Shown: in pieces, positions 60,487 through 64,000 of the stretch
Position numbering within the stretch: the first letter of the stretch is position 1
How the letters are laid out: each line of letters begins with the position of its first letter
Position numbers and translations under genes: made by a program
Notes under the pieces: model-generated
Told to the model about the DNA's origin: nothing
What the model saw: the letters and a program-made list of their open reading frames with translations, nothing else
Database searches by the model: none
Assembly: GCF_011758745.1 (NCBI RefSeq)
Contig: NZ_JAANOV010000001.1
Span: 2,108,001 to 2,172,000, forward strand
Source of the DNA: Amycolatopsis granulosa
GTDB taxonomy: Bacteria > Actinomycetota > Actinomycetes > Mycobacteriales > Pseudonocardiaceae
DNA length: 64,000 nucleotides
Direction: 5' to 3'

Positions 60487-62859
60487 ATGAACCTGCCCGA
60501 CCTCCCCGTGCGCGCCGTCCTCGACGACCTCGCCGGTGCCCTGGCCGCGCACGGCACCGCGGTGCTGGTCGCGCCACCCGGGACCGGCAAGACGACCCTC
60601 GTTCCGCTGGACCTGATGTCGCGCACCGCGGGCCGGGTCGTCGTGGCCGAGCCGCGGCGCCTCGCCGCGCGGGCCGCGGCCGCGCGCATGGCGGCGCTGC
60701 TCGGGGAACCGGTCGGCGAGACCGTCGGCTACTCCGTGCGGGGCGACCGGAAGGTGTCGCAGCGCACGCGCGTCGAAGTGGTCACCTCGGGCCTGCTGGT
60801 CCGCCGCGTGCAGAACGATCCGGAGCTGCCCGGGGTCGCGACCGTGCTGCTCGACGAGTGCCACGAACGGCACCTGGACGCCGATCTGGTGCTCGCGCTC
60901 CTGCTCGACGTGCGCGGCGGGCTCCGCGACGACCTGCGCTTGCTGGCCACCTCGGCCACGGTGGCGTCCGGCCGGCTCGCGGACCTGCTCGGCGGTGCTC
61001 CCGTAGTGACCGCGCAGGCCCGGACGTTCCCGGTCGACACGATCCACGTCCCGCCCGCCCGCGGCGAACGGACCGAGGCGTGCGTGGCGCGGGCGATCCA
61101 CCGGGCTCTGGCCGACGGGGGCGGGGACGTCCTCGCCTTCCTGCCGGGTGCCGGCGAGATCGCCCGGGTCGGCGCCATGCTCGACCTCCCGGAGGTGGAC
61201 GTCCTGCCGTTGCACGGCCGCCTCGCACCCGGCAAGCAGGACGCGGCGCTGCGCCCGGGGCAGCGCCGCCGGGTGGTGCTCGCGACCGCGGTGGCCGAGT
61301 CGAGCCTGACCGTCCCCGGCGTCCGGGCGGTCGTCGATTCGGGGCAGGCCCGGGTGCCGCGCGTGGACCACCGCCGCGGGTTGCCGGGCCTGGCGACCGT
61401 GCGGGTTTCGGCCGCCGTGGCCGAGCAGCGCGCCGGCCGGGCCGGCCGTGAGGCGCCGGGACGGGTGTACCGCTGCTGGTCCCACCACGAGCACGCGAGC
61501 CTGCCGGCCTATCCGGAGCCGGAGATCCGCACTGCCGAGCTGGCGCGGCTCGCGCTGGAGCTGGCGTGCTGGTCGACGCCGGACGGCGCGGGCCTGTCCT
61601 GGTGGGACCCGCCGCCGGAGGGACCGCTGGCCGCGGGCCAGGCGCTGCTCCGCACGCTGGGCGGGCTGGACGGCGACACCGTGACCGCCCGTGGGCGGCG
61701 CATGGCCGAACTCGGCCTGCACCCTCGCCTCTCGCGCGCGTTGCTCGACGGGGCCGCCGAGGTCGGTGCCCGGCACGCGGCCGAAGTGGTGGCACTGATG
61801 GATGCCGGTGGGACGGCGACGGATGTGGAGACCGAGCTGCGCCGCCTCCGCGACGACAGCGACGACCGCGGCGCGCGCTGGCACGCCGAGGTCCGCCGGT
61901 TGGCGCGTCTGGTGCCGGGCGGGCCGGACGCGCCCGATCCGGCGCTGGTGGTCGCGCTGGCTCATCCCGAGCGGCTGGCCCGGCGACGGGGACCGGACTC
62001 GCCGGTCTACTTGATGGCCGGTGGCACCGCCGCGGAGTTGCCGGCCGGCAGCGGTCTCGGCGACGCGGAGTGGCTGGCCGTGGCCGAAGCCACCCGGGAC
62101 CCCGGCCGCGCGCACGGCGTCATCCGGCTCGCCGCGCGGGCGGACGAGGAGCTGGCCGTGCGGGCGGCACCGAACCTGGTCTCCGAGCACGACGACGTGT
62201 CCTGGGACGGGGACGTGGTCGCCCGGCGGGTGCGGCGGTTGGGCGCGATCGTCCTGCGTGACCGTCCGTTGCGGGACCCGGACCCGGCGCGGGTTCGCGA
62301 GGCGCTGCTGACCGGGCTCCGGACCGGAGGGGTGCTCACCTGGACCGCGGAGGCGGACCGGTTGCGCGCGCGGCTGGTCTTCCTGCACGAAGTCCTGGGC
62401 ACCCCCTGGCCCGCGGTCGACGACGAGGCGCTGTGGTCGAGAGTGGACGAATGGCTGGACCCTGAGCTGTCCCGCTCCCGCCGCCGCGCCGACCTTGCTC
62501 GCGTGGACACGGCAGCCGCATTGCGTCGGCTGCTGCCGTGGCCGGAGGCGGGGCGGCTGGACGAGCTGGCACCGGACCGGATCGAGGTCCCCTCGGGCGG
62601 CCGGTTCCGGGTCGACTACTCAACCGGGCGCCCGGTGCTCGCGGTGAAGCTACAGCTCGCCTTCGGCTGGCGGGAGACCCCGAAGGTCGCCGACGGTCGT
62701 GTCCCGGTTCTGCTGCACCTCCTCTCCCCCGCCGGCCGGCCAGCGGCGGTCACCAGTGACCTGGAATCCTTCTGGGTGAACGGTTATCCCGCGGTGCGGG
62801 CCGAACTTCGCGGCCGGTATCCCAAGCACGCGTGGCCCGCGGATCCGCGGGTGCGGTGA
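60487..62859 (+). CDS. hrpB: ATP-dependent helicase HrpB
   Basis: A 790-residue DExH helicase. Walker A is APPGTGKTT (about residues 29-37), the DExH box is LLDECHERHLDADL, motif III is LATSATVASG and motif VI contains AEQRAGRAGREAPG. The C-terminal part ends with the HrpB-specific segment LKLQLAFGWRETPKVADGRV. Size matches the family. GTG 60475 is an alternative start. Its cellular role in actinobacteria is not well established; RNA processing is usual for relatives. Confidence 0.93.
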   Translation: MNLPDLPVRAVLDDLAGALAAHGTAVLVAPPGTGKTTLVPLDLMSRTAGRVVVAEPRRLAARAAAARMAALLGEPVGETVGYSVRGDRKVSQRTRVEVVTSGLLVRRVQNDPELPGVATVLLDECHERHLDADLVLALLLDVRGGLRDDLRLLATSATVASGRLADLLGGAPVVTAQARTFPVDTIHVPPARGERTEACVARAIHRALADGGGDVLAFLPGAGEIARVGAMLDLPEVDVLPLHGRLAPGKQDAALRPGQRRRVVLATAVAESSLTVPGVRAVVDSGQARVPRVDHRRGLPGLATVRVSAAVAEQRAGRAGREAPGRVYRCWSHHEHASLPAYPEPEIRTAELARLALELACWSTPDGAGLSWWDPPPEGPLAAGQALLRTLGGLDGDTVTARGRRMAELGLHPRLSRALLDGAAEVGARHAAEVVALMDAGGTATDVETELRRLRDDSDDRGARWHAEVRRLARLVPGGPDAPDPALVVALAHPERLARRRGPDSPVYLMAGGTAAELPAGSGLGDAEWLAVAEATRDPGRAHGVIRLAARADEELAVRAAPNLVSEHDDVSWDGDVVARRVRRLGAIVLRDRPLRDPDPARVREALLTGLRTGGVLTWTAEADRLRARLVFLHEVLGTPWPAVDDEALWSRVDEWLDPELSRSRRRADLARVDTAAALRRLLPWPEAGRLDELAPDRIEVPSGGRFRVDYSTGRPVLAVKLQLAFGWRETPKVADGRVPVLLHLLSPAGRPAAVTSDLESFWVNGYPAVRAELRGRYPKHAWPADPRVR

Positions 62860-63017
62860 GGTCGTCGGCTCTGCACGGCCTGGCGCGTGGCGGCGACCAC
62901 GCCGCCGATGTAGCAAAGTCTTGCGGTCGTGGTGTCCCCGTGGGCTGTGCCTCGGCCTCCGTCCACCAGGCGGGAATGAGGTTGCCGGCCGCCAAGACAA
63001 CCGGACATACTCCGGGT

Positions 63018-63374
63018 ATGAACGCCCGAGCCCACGCCGACGCTTGGCTGGACGCGTGGAAGGCGCGCGACCTCGATGCCATCATGGCTTGCTACGCCGA
63101 TGATGTGGACTTCGCCGCCCCCACGGTGATACGTCGGTGGGGCAGGCCCGATGGTCGGCTGCATGGCAAGTCCGAACTTCGCCGGCATTTCGAACTCGGG
63201 TTGGAACTGGCCCCGAGCCTGACCTTCACCGAGGAAGCACTGCTGACCAGCCCGGGCGGCTACGCACTGCTCTACCGGCGCGAGAACGGCAATCGCGCAC
63301 TCGACGTCGTCGAGCTCGACCAGGATGGCCACGCGGCCCGGGTGCGCGCCTTCTACGAGCATCTCCAGCAGTAA
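63018..63374 (+). CDS. SnoaL-like/NTF2-fold protein
   Basis: A 118-residue protein of the nuclear transport factor 2 fold: HADAWLDAWKARDLDAIMACYADDVDF at the start and ENGNRALDVVELDQDG in the later strands, typical of SnoaL-like DUF domains. No catalytic residue can be assigned. It may bind a small molecule or be an isomerase-like enzyme. Confidence 0.78.
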   Translation: MNARAHADAWLDAWKARDLDAIMACYADDVDFAAPTVIRRWGRPDGRLHGKSELRRHFELGLELAPSLTFTEEALLTSPGGYALLYRRENGNRALDVVELDQDGHAARVRAFYEHLQQ

Positions 63375-63409
63375 CTCCGCCGCTGATCCCTGCCTGGGCG
63401 GGCACGTCC

Positions 63410-64000
63410 TCAGGTGCTGTAGGAGCGCTGGGGACGAGCCGGCAGGTCGTGCTCGAGTTCTTCGTCCTCCTCCTCGTGCAGGCCGAGCACGACCGCCTGC
63501 CGGATCTGCTCGCGGTTCTCCCGGACGACGTGCGCGAAGAACGCTTCGGTGCGCGGGTCGGTCAGCACCTCGAGGATGACCCGCATCGTCGTGTCCACAA
63601 GGGACTGGAGGACCTCGTCGTGGAACGGCAGGCGGGACAGCCGCCCCGCCTGCGGGTCCGTCTTGATCTTTTCCGTGATGATCGCTCGCAACGTCTCGCG
63701 GTTTTCGCCCAGCGAACGAGCTAGGTTCTCCGGGTAGTTGCCCGTCTCGATGACCTTGACCACCTCGTCGAGCACCGCGACGGTGATCGGTTTCTTGATC
63801 GCCAGCACGATGGGCCGGGACATCCGCTCGACCAGCCGCTGGGTGAACAGTTCGCCGAACGCCCGGTCCGCGGTGCGCGCCAGCCGCACGATCACCATGA
63901 CGATCCGCAACAGCCGGAAGCTGCGCAGAGCGGGGTGTGCGATCGGGATCATGCCGAGGATCTCGTACCAGTTGCGCAGCGGAAACCGCTTGTCCCAGCC
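63410..64000 (-). CDS. Ion-channel-like protein, N-terminus outside window
   Basis: The visible C-terminal 196 residues begin WDKRFPLRNWYEILGMIPIAHP and continue with an S4-like helix FRLLRIVMVIVRLARTADRA, as in bacterial proteins annotated as ion transporters. The remaining 130 residues are a soluble, charged region with repeated helices (RPIVLAIKKPITVAVLDEVV) and an acidic end (HEEEDEELEHD). The start lies beyond the right edge. The pore segment, if any, is upstream. Confidence 0.6.
   Translation of the reverse strand, partial: GWDKRFPLRNWYEILGMIPIAHPALRSFRLLRIVMVIVRLARTADRAFGELFTQRLVERMSRPIVLAIKKPITVAVLDEVVKVIETGNYPENLARSLGENRETLRAIITEKIKTDPQAGRLSRLPFHDEVLQSLVDTTMRVILEVLTDPRTEAFFAHVVRENREQIRQAVVLGLHEEEDEELEHDLPARPQRSYST

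Noticed and set aside
1-64000. CRISPR arrays, insertion sequences or prophage
   Set aside because: No regularly spaced repeats, no transposase and no phage structural genes were seen; only an integrase tail and fragments near tRNA-Ala.

Overview
The window is a very GC-rich stretch of an actinobacterial chromosome. Codon use, GTG/TTG starts, mycothiol-type arsenate reductase remnants, ECF41-like sigma, DUF2382, DUF4383 and TLP1-type thiolase families all suggest a Pseudonocardiaceae-like host such as Amycolatopsis. This is inferred from protein style; there is no rRNA to confirm it. One tRNA gene (Ala, anticodon GGC) is present. I see no CRISPR array, no intact transposase and no intact phage.

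Layout. 1-7.1 kb: a truncated quinone oxidoreductase with a divergent TetR regulator and a clear operator, an amidohydrolase, then a module of GAF/PucR-like regulator, MHS-type transporter and 3-hydroxybutyrate dehydrogenase. 7.1-17.1 kb: housekeeping and regulatory genes (thioredoxin, SAM methyltransferase, two LysR regulators, nitroreductase, amino-acid dehydrogenase, SigJ-like sigma factor) and an ABC ATPase gene broken by an in-frame amber codon. 17.1-24.1 kb: a fused thiolase-like/crotonase protein, an orphan LanB-like protein (glutamylation-domain type) followed by a small well-initiated reading frame, and small envelope or stress proteins. 24.2-26.4 kb: a HtrA-like lipoprotein protease and a UbiA prenyltransferase. 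26.7-33.3 kb: an aromatic meta-cleavage cluster (IclR, TetR, flavin hydroxylase, extradiol dioxygenase, C-C hydrolase, exported metallo-beta-lactamase-fold protein, carboxymuconolactone decarboxylase-like protein).

33.4-40.7 kb looks like accessory DNA. It holds a tightly packed four-gene cassette (XRE-like regulator, ImmA/IrrE-type metallopeptidase, DUF6545/MAB_1171c-like membrane protein, cytochrome P450). Next to it lie a deleted, inverted copy of the start of the ubiA gene found 11.5 kb upstream, large dyad repeats, a strong promoter-like site and small unrecognised genes with TTA codons. 40.5-42.5 kb is an arsenic locus: a broken arsC tail, an ArsR-ArsN fusion and arsM, with a 14-bp inverted repeat that covers the arsM ribosome binding site.

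42.5-51.9 kb reads as one catabolic unit. A divergent amine oxidase faces a run of small membrane peptide, NCS1 permease, TetR, acyl-CoA dehydrogenase, NDP-forming acyl-CoA synthetase, SDR and aldehyde dehydrogenase. The likely logic is amine to aldehyde to acid to acyl-CoA to enoyl-CoA.

52-64 kb: a secreted alpha/beta hydrolase with a Calx-beta-like tail, a NarL-type two-component system, then a scrapyard of gene fragments (methyltransferase start, inverted HsdR piece, integrase tail) ending at the tRNA-Ala gene. Beyond the tRNA lie a DsbA-like/MauE-like pair, HrpB helicase, a SnoaL-like protein and a truncated ion-channel-like gene. The best candidates for something undescribed are the orphan LanB-like locus, the XRE/ImmA/DUF6545/P450 cassette and the arsM leader.
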